This document shows positions 22,601-33,187 of a DNA stretch of 64,000 nucleotides, piece after piece; position 1 is the stretch's first letter, and the number at the start of each line of letters is the position of its first letter. The notes under the pieces were generated by a model. The model saw only the letters and a program-made list of their open reading frames with translations, made no database searches and was not told the DNA's origin. Origin of the DNA: Dastarcus helophoroides (Eukaryota; Arthropoda; Insecta; Coleoptera; Bothrideridae); the NCBI GenBank assembly GCA_028583605.1, contig CM053333.1, positions 11,306,638-11,370,637 on the forward strand. Direction: 5' to 3'. Made by a program: the position numbers and the translations under genes.

Positions 22601-25600
22601 TCAGCCAGATCTTTGCCGCTTATGTTAGGTTCGGTTGGATCATTACCTTGTGCAGATTTTTTTTTGGCACGGACTGATTCTTGGTCATCTTCAAAAATTG
22701 AAATGCAAATCTTGTCCCCTGAAACCACAACAAAGATTGTGTTTTTTCATCTTTCTTGGTTTCAGGTGACAATATTTGCACTTCAATTCTTGTACAGGTT
22801 TAACTAGTTCCTGATGTGGAATTTAGTGGTTTTGTTAAACAGTAGGTAAAGGTAGAACTTTGACTCCTTCAGCTGTTTGATCTACGTTGCAACGCTTGCA
22901 TGTGTGCATTGTATGAGATGGTCTTGTCCAGAATTACTCCAAGGTACTTATTTCACTCATTGGATTGGCGTTTTGCTTACTTTAAGCTTGTGTTCTGGTT
23001 TGCCCCTTTTCTCGCTGGATATTATCTATTGGCTCTTGCTTGTGTTTGTTTAAATCCTCCAAGTATTCATTTTTCTTTCTATGCCGTTAAGGTCAAGTTG
23101 TAAATTTTTGCAGATTTTGAACCATATTCTCGACTATGTTATTGTGACCGTGTCGTCTGCGTAGAGCAATCTTGGCGTTTTTGGGATGTCTACGGTATAT
23201 AGGTACAGCAATGGTCCTAGTAAAGATCCTTGGGGTACGCCTGCTGTGATTTCTTTGATGCTGGATGTTTTTTTTTAACCTTGACGTAGAATTTTCTTTT
23301 GTCCAGATTAGATTATTTTCGCGTAGGCCAATGGTATTCCTAGCTAAACCAGTTTAATTATTTCTGTGTGCCTAACTTTGTCAAATACTTTTGCGACATT
23401 GGGGAAAATAGCTCCGGTGGTCTTTTCCTTGTTGCTGCCTTCTAGGATAGGTTCCGTTATTCTTGATAGCTGGTGGACTGTGAGGGGGCCTTGGTCCAAT
23501 GGTATAGGCACTAGATTCACAATCTAAGAGAACTGGGTTCGATTCCCGCTGGCGGCTTCATCCACCGCCCGTTTTTAAGAAAGGCTCTGGTTCCCAAGGT
23601 CGACTCAGCCTTACGTACTCGGGTTTAACTCGAGGTAATAATAGGCGACTGAAGCGCAGTGCTGGCCACATTGTCTTCCTCATAAACCGTTCGACCCTAG
23701 TAGAAGCAGCCTATACTTGCTAACTCTCCCATAGCGCTGGAAAACGCTGCAAAAGGGAGCTATTATGATATATTGATGAACTGTGGAATTTTCTTGCCTG
23801 AATCCGAATTGTTCTTCGGATAAGATATTTCCGTCTTTGACTATTCATTTCAGTCTGATTAGGATCGTTTTTTCCGCAATTTTGTTTGACAGCATTAACA
23901 TATTGCTTTTCGACTTGCCTGGGTTATGTATCATCATTGTTTTTGCGTCTTCCATCCGGTTGGGTAGAGGCGAAATTTGAGTGATTATTCGTACTATTAC
24001 TTATATTAATCCCATGTGTGTGTGCGTGTGTGTGTGTGTGTGCGCGTGCGTGTGCGTGTGCGTGTGCGTGTGCGTACCCGGAAAATATCTACCAAACGAA
24101 AAATTTCGATCTCTCGGCTGTGCATGTCGATATGAAGACCTATCTCTTTCGAAGGGACTAGGTGGACGCTGCAGGGCTACGGCATGTCAAAATACAAAGA
24201 TCACTTTATTTCGCCTGCGAATTTTATAGGGCGAATGCGCGGGTGGTTTTGCATTCGATTCATACCTAATTGAATTTTAAACAAACAAATTTCATCGGAA
24301 AGGGATTAAATTTCAATTTACTCACTGCAGCAAAAATGAGTGATAAGTAAAAAGTAACGACTAAGAGGAACCCATTTATAAATGATGAGTAAAAATTGTA
24401 AAAGGGGTTTCTTGAGTGACGAGTAATGATTAAATTTTCACTCCTAATTATTTATTTACTTGAGTAATGCCCAACTCGGTTTAGGTCCCGCCGGAGAAGA
24501 AGAGTAAAACACGTCTCGTATATAAATGTACCATAAATTAAACGTAGGAGTAAGATCATTTATTTCTCGATATAATTGCACGAAATTTAATATGCATATA
24601 TTTTAGGTGCATATTATTTGATTAAAAAATTAATTAACAGAATCTATATATATATACGCATAATAAAAATTTCAAGGATTCGAGGAGTAATAATATTTTG
24701 CTTTCGATTTTAAAGTGAAAACAATTCATTTTCTGTCACTAATTAATTATTATGTTATTTATTTTTATTTTAATAAATTAATTAGGAAATGTTTAATTAA
24801 TTAAAACTTGGAAATTTTTCTTAAAGGTTAGGATTAACAGATTCCGTATTACTAATGTTATTATTCGTATCTATTATTACTTTAATTTAATAAATTAATT
24901 TTCTATTTTTATAAAAATTTCATATTTTTCTTAAAAGTTAAGGTAAACAGTTTCGTTCTTGCTATGATTATTATTATATTTGCTCCTACAATGCCACATC
25001 TTAGATACATTATTTTTATTAATTTATAATATTATAGGTAATAATAATAATAATAAAATAAATTTTAAAAAAAATAATAATAATTGGCCTAAATAATTTG
25101 TTTCGTTTTCCTGAAACTCTAAATGCCAAATAGATCATTTAGGTTCCCAGTTTAGTTAATTATTATAACTTCCATATGCAAGGTTATACTTCGAACACTT
25201 TTAATATTTCTTTATTATTATATTATATATTTTATTATTTCCAATCTCAGAAGAAGTACATCTTCAATCGCATTAGTCCTATGTTTATAATTTTTTTTTT
25301 TAAATCACAAATGCGTTAATGGCTTTTATTTCTTTTGATAATATAAAAGTTTATCCTGAACTGGATTCGGGATTATATCTGAAATTCCGAAAAAAGGCAA
25401 ATAACTTCGAATAACATTGACTTTATAAATGTTAACGAATATATACATATACAGGTTAAATACGATGTAACTAAAGTTACAAAGGCTATAAATGAGATAA
25501 CTTGACTTGTATTACGGGTTGCATAGCAAAGTGCATTAATACAAGCTTTCTCGGCGTGACTTTCACACCTCCAAAGAACCACTATACTACGAAACTCGTA

Positions 25601-28600
25601 GCAATGAAATAGTAATGCTGGTTTCCTGCCACATGTCACGTGATATTTTAATTATTTCTTTGGTGCTGGGTTAGTTACTTATTGCGTTGTGTCTCATTCA
25701 CCAGCAAATCTAAGCTTCGCAGTATCCCCGGTTGAAGATGCTGGGAAGTCAATTGCGGCAACATTTCTTGCTTATGTGAGGCGAAGTACCACGTGTTAAA
25801 GGTTTCTCTACACGAACGTTTTTAAAAATAAAAATCCTTGAATACAAAAGTTACCTCGTAATTTATCCTGGCGTATTCTCTTTCTCATTTATTCTACTGG
25901 TTCCGTATCGACTATTTGCAAAAATGAATGGTTCAAATAATTGAAAGTTCTAGACCATTTATTCATTTATTTTTCGAGAAGTTGATAGAAAAAAGAAAAC
26001 CAAAGGGAAAATAACTACTTTCTCTTCTATCAAAGAGTCCCTTTATGAATTATCCTGGTGTAGTACCACTACGATACTATAATTTTACATTTGAAACTAA
26101 TATCTGTTCGTTTAAAGACCCTAAAATAAGGTCTAATCTGCGGATAACTATGGTACTACATGGTACCCTTAAGACGGCTTTGTTAAATCGAATGGCATGT
26201 TTGTTGGAGATGTATTCATTTTAATTCCAGTCGGAAGAAAGGTGTGGTTCAAACTGGAGGCCGTCTAGACGGAGCAAATCCGAAGGGCCTAAGTCTGGGG
26301 TGAACGGTGACGCCCTACGGGAGCGGGAACCTCGCAGGGAATCCGACCCTGATGTGGAATACATGGTAAAGAATCGCGAGTTCAACCGCAACATTTCCTT
26401 GTTTTTTTTTTTTGTTCCATTTTCACCTTCACACGAATTTTGCGATACGACTCCAGACCGCTGACTATTTTTTTTAAACGGATAAATTTTACAGGGTCGC
26501 GAAAATGGTCTTTTACAAAAAGCCATGTCTAAGTTAAATACAGAGTATAGGTTGCAATTCGCTTGGCCCCAGGGGCATTTGTCCCGAATTGATGCCGCTG
26601 GGTCGTCCCCTCGCAAATCAAAATCTATGGGAACTTTAAAACAAAATGCGAACGCTATGGTTCATAGGAGAAGGATAGATTTGGAAAATAGAGACGGTAA
26701 AATTATTGGTTATTTGGTTAGAGTAGATTGTTAACATGTCTCCATTGCGTCCAAATGGGGTTTCGTTGTTTAATGTTTTTTGAAACACGAATTTCAAAAT
26801 ATTAATTTCTGTATAAATTTTCAGCTAGTGAACTCGAACCTTTAGTAGATGAAAAGAATACTCGTGAAGAGAAAGGGCATATTTATAAAAATGACGCCTA
26901 CGATGACGACAAATTCAATACCGAATATAAGAAGAAATTTAGACCTTTTTCACAGTATGAATATTCTGAAGGTAAATTTACTACAAAACGTAGTGCCTCA
27001 AATGACGTAGAAGATGGACCAACTTCGCTTCCGATCGATTGTGAAAAAGGTGGTGACTCTTGGTACCGGGAAGTAGTTGAATTAAGAAAAAAGGCTGGTG
27101 AATATAAGGTGCGTTTGCGCCCTCCCTCCCCAAAAATAATCAGGACTAAAGAATTTGTTTCAGCATCGGGGTTGGGGTAGCGAGTTCGAGTCTGGGAAAG
27201 CATCTGATATTTATAATAAGCAAGTAGAATTATGGGACCAGGTATCTAGAAGAAGTTCACTATCGGCCTTATCGTTGGCTTCCATGGCACATAAGAATTA
27301 TACCAAGGAAGAAAAAGAGGAGGATAATAATAAGAAAAGTTCTCCTTCAAAGGCTTCCAGAAATGCGGAAAATTCTGCTAGGATCATGAGGGATATAGTT
27401 AGGCACCATTTGGAGAGAACCACTGGTGGATCAGGTTACCCACTTCATTTTACATTCGTACATAATTTCATGAATTTACTCCTGTAGAATTGGATGGATT
27501 AATTTTGTCCCCAACCAGGGAAAAACTAGAGCCTACAATTCCACGAAAAGACGAAGATTTTAGAGGTTCCACCAAAAATAGTCCCAAGAAGAGCTCCCCC
27601 TTGAAATCATCATCTCTAAAGAGGAGTAATCAAAAGGCTAAGAAGGCTAGAAATCGTAAGGTTATTAGGGCATTTTACTTCGATCTTTGTTCATTGATTC
27701 TGCCGCAGTGAGGTCGCAGTCGGTAGGACCTATAGAAACAGGCGAAAAGAAGTCCCCAAAAAGACAATCGAGATCGGCGACCGTCAAGGAGAGGAAATCA
27801 TCAGCTAGTTTGTCTTCTACCAGAAGACCAAGACCTTGTAAGCTAAATGCATGAACCGAGTGTGCCAAGATTCGTGAAATTTGCTTTTTCTGTAAAGTGA
27901 TGAATTTTGCTTAACTTACATCAAATCTCAAAACAGCAACTGGACTGACACACGCTTTTGTAAATTCGTGGTCGTCGCCTCTTCACATAACAACACAAAT
28001 GCATGCAGGCCCGTCGCGTCACGTATTGGCGCCAAGGGCAAAAATAAACTCAAGCGCACCCCATCGAGGATTGACAAACTTAAAGTAAAAAATTCGAGAA
28101 AAAAGTTGAAAGTTTAAAATAAAGTCGAAATTTTCAAATTTTTGGTATAAATAAAAATGTCGAACTGAAATAAGACATTTTTAAAAATAAGTCGAAATTT
28201 CAAGAACAACCTGGAATTCTTAAAATTTTAGTTAAAAGAGGAGGCGGTAAACGTAAACATTTCAAGTTTAAGTGAAATTTTGAGTTCAACCGTCGAAAAT
28301 TTAGGAAAAACAAAAATTTACAGAGAAATGTTTCCAGCTCAAAATTAAAAAAAATCGAAAGTTTGTCGTTGTCCTTTTAATGTCAAAATTTCGTCGCTTT
28401 GGTTGTGAACTGTTCTAACCCACACAAACGAAAACTTGAGCCAGCGCGCTTTTAAAAAAGTTTGTCAAGGAAATACTCATGTTTTCTTCTTCTCTAAAAC
28501 TGTAATCAGAAGACAAAACATAACAATTTTTTAGTATTTTTGTTTAAATATTATGCTTTTTAATTGGATGTTTTTATTCTAGGATTATAAACATTATTTT

Positions 28601-31600
28601 GTGTTAGTAACGTTATTAAAATAAATAATAACATTTGGGTGATGTCCTCTAGCAAATGTTGTGCTACAAGGACTTGTAAAGACACTAAGACACTTTAGGA
28701 AATCTAACTTTATGCTTATCAGTAAAGTCAAAAATCTAACTTTATGCTTGTTAGTAAAGTCAAACTTTCATGTAGCCAATTTCTAAATCCTACAAAAAAA
28801 ATTCGTTATAGAGAGGTTTTCGTTATAGGGAGGTAGCATTAAAAATACACAAATCATATGTAAAAGTTCATATGCTTCAAGAGATTCCAAACTTGTTCTT
28901 GTCCTTTTTTCTTAAACCCTGATTATAACACTATTGATCAATTGATCTTTTCCGCTGAAGCGTTTTTCTTAGACATTTTTTTGCAATTTTACTCTTCTTG
29001 CCCTTCTTGTACAAGAAATCAACTAAAAAAGAGAATTTTTTTGTCTTACTAGGCCAACAAAGTTATTCGCATGGCGTAAAATTGAACTTTCTCTGAACCG
29101 AATGCAATTAAAACCAATTAAACCTTCGAAAATCTCGGATTAGTATATGGATATCCCGAAAATTAAGGAATCTTTCTGAACGGAAGCATTCAAAAACTAA
29201 TCAAACCTTCGAAAATCTTGGTTCAAAGATTCGTTGTATGGAGGTATTGAATTTGTTAAATGGAGGAAATTTTATGTGTAAATTTGCTTGAAATGTTGCT
29301 TTCCGTAAAAAAAAAGTTCGTTATATAGATGAATTCATTACAAGGAGGTTCGCTATAGGGAGGTTTGACTAAATTTGTTTACAGTCATAACTCAATTTTA
29401 CATTTTTTGTGGGTTACGACTGTTCACTATCAAAGCGACGATTTGAGGAAAAAATAAACTGTTTATTCCAATGAAGATGTTGAAAATTTAAAAATAAACT
29501 TCAAAATTTTTCAAAATTCTTGAAGAATGGAGACTCAAAATGTCAGAAAAAAAATAAGGACTTCGAGATCAATAGGTAAAAATTAATAATTGGTATGGAA
29601 AGATTCTGACCTTGAACCCAAAATTTCGAAATCGAAATTACGAGAAAGTCAAAATTCCGAGGAAGTAGAAATTTCGAGAAGACTAAAATTTCAAATCAAT
29701 TGACTTGTATAAAAAAAATGTATGTTCAAGCTCAACTTTTCGTGAAAAATTCCAGATAAAACTCAAACATAAATAAATAAAATAAAATTTCAAAATTATA
29801 GGAAAAAACATCAATCACAAAACTAAACTGGATATTGTTGGATATCGACACTTTAAGAAAAAAGTTAACATTTTTTAAAACTGATAATTCAAAGCCAAAA
29901 TATTAAAATTAAAAAAAAAGTAAAAATTTCGGGTTCAGTTTTAAAATTTCGTAATAACGGTTGAAATATTAATAAAAACCAGTCAGCAAAAAAACTTCTA
30001 ACTGCAATGAGAAAAAACGGGAAATTTCGTCCACAAGAATAAACGTAAAACTTCTGATTAAACTGGAAATTTCCATAATTATCTTTATACATTAAATGTT
30101 TTTTAAACATTGTGCTAACATATCAAGTTAAAACGAACACCTTTAGATATATTTTTTTTAATTTCGCGTATAAATATATAATATAAAATTTCGAATATAA
30201 ATTTGCGATTTCGACTAATTACTTTGTATTTAAATTACTTTCCTCCAGTTTAAATTCAGGAAGTTATTATTTCTTTTCCTACAATTTCGCCTTTAAACAG
30301 AAATGTTAGACTTTTTCTAGAGAGATTCTAAAATTGTTTAAATGTCGAGATTTTATTTAAAGTTTCGAGTTTATACGTGGACTAAACTTTTAAAAAATTC
30401 TCTCCAATCGAGTCAAAATTTAAAATTCGTTTTTTTACCTCAAAATTCCTTTTTTTAATTCTATTTATAATTAAAACCCTATTTGAAAAGTAGACTGTCG
30501 TAATTTCGACTTCCTTCTAGTCTAAAAACAAACTAGAATTTAGCAGCTTTAAATACAAAATCTCGAGAACTACAACGAAATTTCGAGAAATACATCAAAA
30601 TTTCGTAATTAAGATCAAAATTTTGAAAATAACATCAACATTTAGAGAGTTAATCGAAGATTGAGTTTCTAATCAAACTTCTAGCAAAAGTTTGGGTGGA
30701 ACGGACTGGTCCTTGGTTATCTTCAAAAAATGAAATACAAATCTTGTCCCCTGAAACCAAGAACGATTGAAAAACACAACAAAGGTTGCTCTAATGCGTT
30801 TCGATGGCCAAGCTATTATCTTCAGAGAGACACTGTTAGAGCAACCTTTGTTGTGTTTTTTAATCTTTCTTGGTTTCAGGGAAGAAGATTTATATTTCAA
30901 TTTTATAGCAAATGGTAAAATCGAATTTTGAGTAAAAAAGGTGAATTTACAAAATAACTGATAATTTATAAATGAATATTTTTGAAATTTCCGAAAAATC
31001 GACGTTTCGAGATTCAAGTCGAAATTTCGAGACAAAAATTTCCAAAACAAAAGAGTAATTTATATTTGAAAATTATCCATAGTCAAGTTCTTGAATTTTC
31101 GAGTTTATAATCGAAATCTTGGGAAAAAATACCAGTTAAAATGTAATTTAGGAATTATCAAGAAATATTAGAAATTTCGAAAACAAAATTGGGATTTAAT
31201 AATAAATCAAACATAAATCGAAATTTCGAGTGGAAAAAATATAAAAAAAATTCTAAATTAAATTAGGATTTATTAAAAATTCAAACATAAACCATATTTT
31301 TGGGAAAAAATTCAAATTTCTAGGTTGTAGTCGAAATTTTAGTTAAAGGTCTAAATCAAGTTTAAAGTCGAATTATTAGGGAAATAATGTAAAAATAAAA
31401 AGTGTAAAACTGAAATTTTAAGAGAAATTTTTATATTAAAAAAAATTCTGAAAATTTCGAAGGAGAAATCAATATTTCGAAATTAAAATCGACATTTCGA
31501 TGAAAAAATTAATTTTTTTTGGTTCAGAACTAAGTTATCACAAAAAAACTTAATTTTTCTAGTTTATACGTAGTTTTGAAAAAGATATCGCACACAGTCA

Positions 31601-33055
31601 ATCGACTTTAATGTCAAATTTTAGGGAAAAATGTAAAAATGGATTTGTCTGTTATAAGACAATATTAATAACATTATTAAGAAATAAAGAGGCACTTTAA
31701 AATTATTGATAACAATTGCATAATAAACACTTTAAAAGTTCGCAAATCTATTTAGTTCAAATACTGTAGAATTTTTTATAAATTCAGCTTTAGTAAGTTG
31801 AGGTAGATCGTTAGGGATACATGTTATTGTAATAAGAATTATATAAAAGAATTTCGGGAACTTGCGACAGAAAGGTGAACATTTAGAAATTAAAGTCCGA
31901 ATTCATTTTCAGTTTTCCAATTTCAGTTTACATTAAAAAGTATAAGACAAATATCGAATTTTCAACATCAAGTCTAAATTCAAAAGAGATTTTCTGTTGA
32001 CGATTTTGGAAGAAGATAAAAATTGAACTTGAGTAACTTCAAATTTTGAAAAAAGTTCGAGAAATCAGATTTAGAAAAACTATTGAAAAACTATTTAAAT
32101 CGTAAACATGTAAACAAAATAAATTTTTCCAGAAAAAAAATCAGTATATCGAACTTAAAGTCGAAATTTTAGGAAAACAACATTAAATTGAAACTCGAAA
32201 TCTTGAGACAAATTCTTAGAGAGCCATCACTGGAGACTGAAGACCGGGGCAATTGCCTCGATCTCGCGACGGCTCTGAGTGCATGCTTCTGACAATTCTG
32301 GCATGTCAAATTTTATTTATTTTTTACATTGAAAATATTCAGTTGTAATGTGAAGAATGGTTTGGCTTAGCACATTGACAGTGTAGGTGTAAAAAGATGG
32401 TTTTACAAGTGTTAAAACATTTCTTCCGGTTTTTTAGCTTCTTTGAACACCAATGCTTCACCTAGGTCTAAATCTAGTTCCGTTCCCTCTAAAACAGACG
32501 ACGAACCATTGGCGAAATCAAAAACAAAAAAAATTGAACTACCAGGTCACAAAATACCAAATAAAGACGTAAGAAAAGGAACAGCTTTAGGTAAGATCGA
32601 CACGATCCTTGGCACACCTGAAGTTTCGACCAAGCGGGAACCCGCCCACTAGTTTTAAAATGTTCTTTATCAATAGCTGATTCTACCAAGCAAGAATCGC
32701 AGGAAGAAGTTAAGGAAACGACTGAAGAAAAAGATGTTATGAACTACGAGCCCGTGATTAAGTCTCCGCCTGAACCTACTAGAGTGAAATCCCCGGAACA
32801 AATTCTGATGAGGTCCCCGGATCCAGTTAACTGGACAGTCCCTTTGGACACCGGGAAGACTTTCACTGTAACTCAAAACGTTAGAGAAGGTGTTAACGTA
32901 CTCAGTTGTGTTTAACTCGTTTAATGTCGCTTTGTTAATTAGGTGATATAGGTAGTAGGCCTCATAGCGAAATCAAGGCCTGGACTCCCCCTGAAGTTCC
33001 TTCGGCGATCCCAGCGACTGCGAGAGAACCAAGCAAAGAACCGGCGATGTCCTAA
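19609..33055 (+). CDS. MDM1: MDM1-like microtubule-binding centriole/cilium protein, 13 coding exons
   Basis: MDM1 family proteins bind microtubules and sit at centrioles, where vertebrate MDM1 restrains centriole duplication. Exons: 19609-19623, 19711-19813, 19889-19951, 20563-20696, 26231-26365, 26495-26696, 26825-27108, 27164-27434, 27488-27655, 27709-27837, 32438-32590, 32677-32889 and 32943-33055; every junction is GT-AG and phase-consistent, giving about 660 residues. Family motifs are the repeated S/N-x-EYxxxF/Y units: SEYRSTYRW near residue 8, [10 protein letters not shown] near 165, NTEYKKKF near 249. They are followed by [16 protein letters not shown] near 297, the hallmark MDM1 segment. 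The middle is Lys/Ser-rich and likely disordered; near 603 a [15 protein letters not shown] block follows. The short first exon is the weakest call. Two introns (20697-26230 and 27838-32437) are swollen by transposons. Coding-like sequence continues in frame past the TAA. Confidence 0.85.
19711..19813 (+). CDS. MDM1: MDM1 exon 2 with first EY repeat
   Basis: Acceptor CTGTTTCAG, donor G|GTAAGT. Encodes [16 protein letters not shown] and a [11 protein letters not shown] tail. The open frame upstream of the acceptor is intron read-through. Ends phase 1. Confidence 0.88.
19889..19951 (+). CDS. MDM1: MDM1 exon 3
   Basis: Acceptor TTTTTGCAG, donor T|GTAAGT; 63 bp, phase 1 to phase 1. Encodes a polar [17 protein letters not shown] stretch. 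Confidence 0.75.
20563..20696 (+). CDS. MDM1: MDM1 exon 4
   Basis: Acceptor ATTTATCTAG, donor AGG|GTAAGC, phase 1 in and 0 out. Encodes a basic [17 protein letters not shown] segment, possibly a diverged second repeat. Confidence 0.8.
20697..22083 (+). other. first part of the large MDM1 intron 4
   Basis: Intronic DNA of mixed composition. No exon-like frame with matching splice sites was found. A diverged unit of the following minisatellite (GGAAGCTACTCAATCCACCC) is already present near 21971. Confidence 0.5.
22084..22250. repeat. 23-bp minisatellite, seven copies
   Basis: Seven direct copies of CGGGAGGCTACTCAGTCCAC plus CCC, 23 bp per unit and nearly identical, GC-rich in an A/T-rich intron. 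All three + strand frames can stay open because 23 is not a multiple of three, which creates spurious open frames. Confidence 0.92.
22666..22797. repeat. foldback repeat family FB, copy 1
   Basis: GCACGGACTGATTCTTGG starts a block also seen at 30696, 50897 and (reversed) 55591. It contains GTCCCCTGAAACCA and, inverted, TTGGTTTCAGGTGAC, so the RNA or single strand can form a hairpin. This copy has a short central loop. Confidence 0.7.
23483..23777 (+). mobile_element. tRNA-derived SINE
   Basis: Head resembles a tRNA with a perfect pol III A box (TGGTCCAATGG, 23492-23502) and B box (GGTTCGATTCC, 23536-23546). The acceptor arm does not pair, so it is not a functional tRNA gene. A body of about 220 bp without coding follows, ending in a TATTATGATATATTGAT tail. 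Flanks GGACTGTG (23475-23482) and GAACTGTG (23778-23785) form a target duplication. Removing the SINE rejoins the reading frame of the LINE reverse transcriptase on the other strand, which confirms the insertion. Confidence 0.85.
23492..23546 (+). promoter_or_regulatory. internal pol III promoter of the SINE (A and B boxes)
   Basis: A box 23492-23502 and B box 23536-23546 match the pol III consensus at tRNA-like spacing. Confidence 0.8.
24015..24074. repeat. GT-rich microsatellite
   Basis: About 60 bp of TG repeats with periodic C interruptions (GTGTGCGTGTGCG). Confidence 0.95.
24240..26230 (+). other. second part of MDM1 intron 4, A/T-rich
   Basis: No gene seen. Contains ATATATATA near 24645, an AATAAT microsatellite at about 25033-25086, and a 25430-25560 segment sharing a TTACGGGTTGCATAGCA-like stretch with the insertion at 18390. 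The polypyrimidine tract and acceptor of the next exon end at 26230. Confidence 0.5.
26231..26365 (+). CDS. MDM1: MDM1 exon 5
   Basis: Acceptor TTAATTCCAG, donor ATG|GTAAAG; 45 codons, phase 0 to 0. Encodes a basic, Ser/Arg-rich linker ([18 protein letters not shown]). Confidence 0.85.
26495..26696 (+). CDS. MDM1: MDM1 exon 6 with EY repeat
   Basis: Acceptor AATTTTACAG, donor G|GTAAAA. Encodes [14 protein letters not shown], a family repeat, followed by [11 protein letters not shown], possible phosphosites. The frame runs a little into the intron before a stop. Confidence 0.88.
26825..27108 (+). CDS. MDM1: MDM1 exon 7 with EY repeat and WYREV motif
   Basis: Acceptor AATTTTCAG, donor AAG|GTGCGT. 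Encodes an acidic stretch, then [16 protein letters not shown] and the [16 protein letters not shown] block, the most diagnostic part of the gene. Confidence 0.92.
27164..27434 (+). CDS. MDM1: MDM1 exon 8
   Basis: Acceptor TTTGTTTCAG after a 55-bp intron, donor CAG|GTTACC. Begins HRGWGSEF, continuing the conserved block, then [13 protein letters not shown] and a Glu/Lys-rich region. Confidence 0.9.
27488..27655 (+). CDS. MDM1: MDM1 exon 9
   Basis: Acceptor ACTCCTGTAG after a 53-bp intron; donor C|GTAAGG chosen over AAG|GTTATT because only it keeps frame with exon 10. Encodes [15 protein letters not shown] and a Lys/Ser-rich tail. Confidence 0.85.
27709..27837 (+). CDS. MDM1: MDM1 exon 10
   Basis: Acceptor TCTGCCGCAG after a 53-bp intron, donor T|GTAAGC. 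Encodes a basic Ser-rich segment ([18 protein letters not shown]). Confidence 0.82.
27998..28005. repeat. target site duplication, left of hAT-type element 3
   Basis: AATGCATG pairs with AGTGCATG at 32278-32285, one mismatch. Confidence 0.7.
28006..32277 (+). mobile_element. hAT-type non-autonomous element 3 in an MDM1 intron
   Basis: Left end CAGGCCCGTCGCG; right end, read on the other strand, CAGAGCCGTCGCG; 8-bp duplications outside. The 4.27-kb interior has no transposase; it is A/T-rich with GAAATTTCGAGA-type words in both orientations, plus one foldback insertion at 30696. It makes up nearly all of the intron 27838-32437. Confidence 0.8.
30696..30910. repeat. foldback repeat family FB, copy 2, long hairpin
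   Basis: TGGAACGGACTGGTCCTTGG starts the block. Arms of about 66 bp, one carrying CCTGAAACCAAGAACGATTG and AACAAAGGTTGCTCTAA, the other its near-perfect complement, face each other around a loop containing GCGTTTCGATGGCCAAGC. Transcription would give a strong hairpin. Confidence 0.8.
32438..32590 (+). CDS. MDM1: MDM1 exon 11
   Basis: Acceptor GGTTTTTTAG, donor G|GTAAGA, phase 1 to 1. Ser/Lys-rich ([17 protein letters not shown], then [16 protein letters not shown]). Confidence 0.85.
32677..32889 (+). CDS. MDM1: MDM1 exon 12
   Basis: Acceptor TTATCAATAG after an 86-bp intron, donor G|GTGTTA. Encodes an acidic segment, then [19 protein letters not shown] and [11 protein letters not shown], which looks strongly conserved. 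Confidence 0.88.
32943..33055 (+). CDS. MDM1: MDM1 exon 13 up to the TAA stop
   Basis: Acceptor TTTGTTAATTAG after a 53-bp intron. Encodes [16 protein letters not shown] and [10 protein letters not shown], then TAA at 33053-33055. Confidence 0.82.
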
Positions 33056-33187
33056 GAAGAGAACCCGACTTCTGCTTACCGTATTCGATTTGATTATGTT
33101 GCTTTAGATATGGACTTAGCAGGAAAAGCAAGATTTCGGGACAGGGCAGACTCATCGCTGCACAGGTTAGCCCACATCAACCCCTAA
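33056..33187 (+). CDS. MDM1: in-frame coding-like continuation beyond the MDM1 stop
   Basis: After the TAA the same frame reads EENPTSAYRIRFDYVALD and MDLAGKARFRDRADSSLH, which has the balanced composition of real protein. It either ends at a candidate donor AG|GTTAGC after 33165 or at TAA 33185-33187. Without the TAA, exon 13 would simply be longer. It could be the true C-terminus with a nonsense mutation or sequence error, a stop-codon read-through product, or conserved 3' sequence from an alternative transcript. Confidence 0.45.
   Translation, partial: EENPTSAYRIRFDYVALDMDLAGKARFRDRADSSLHRLAHINP

Larger units (their letters stand above)
22500..23990 (-). mobile_element. decayed LINE (reverse transcriptase remnants), interrupted by a SINE
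   Basis: The - strand translation in broken frames gives RT landmarks in the right order from high to low coordinates: [16 protein letters not shown] (about 23795-23815 then resuming at 23482 after the SINE), [16 protein letters not shown] (about 23380), [15 protein letters not shown] (about 23235), [10 protein letters not shown] (about 23155) and [11 protein letters not shown] (about 22945). YADD is the catalytic aspartate box. The motif set fits a jockey-like non-LTR retrotransposon. Many stops and shifts; no endonuclease domain was found. A foldback element (22666-22797) lies in its distal part. Confidence 0.8.

Noticed and set aside
23483..23560. tRNA gene
   Set aside because: A and B boxes are perfect, but the acceptor stem does not pair and a SINE body with target duplications follows.
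23981..24229. Cys/Val-rich open frame
   Set aside because: It is a translation of the GT microsatellite.
26221..26616. 131-codon - strand frame
   Set aside because: It is the complement of MDM1 exons 5 and 6.
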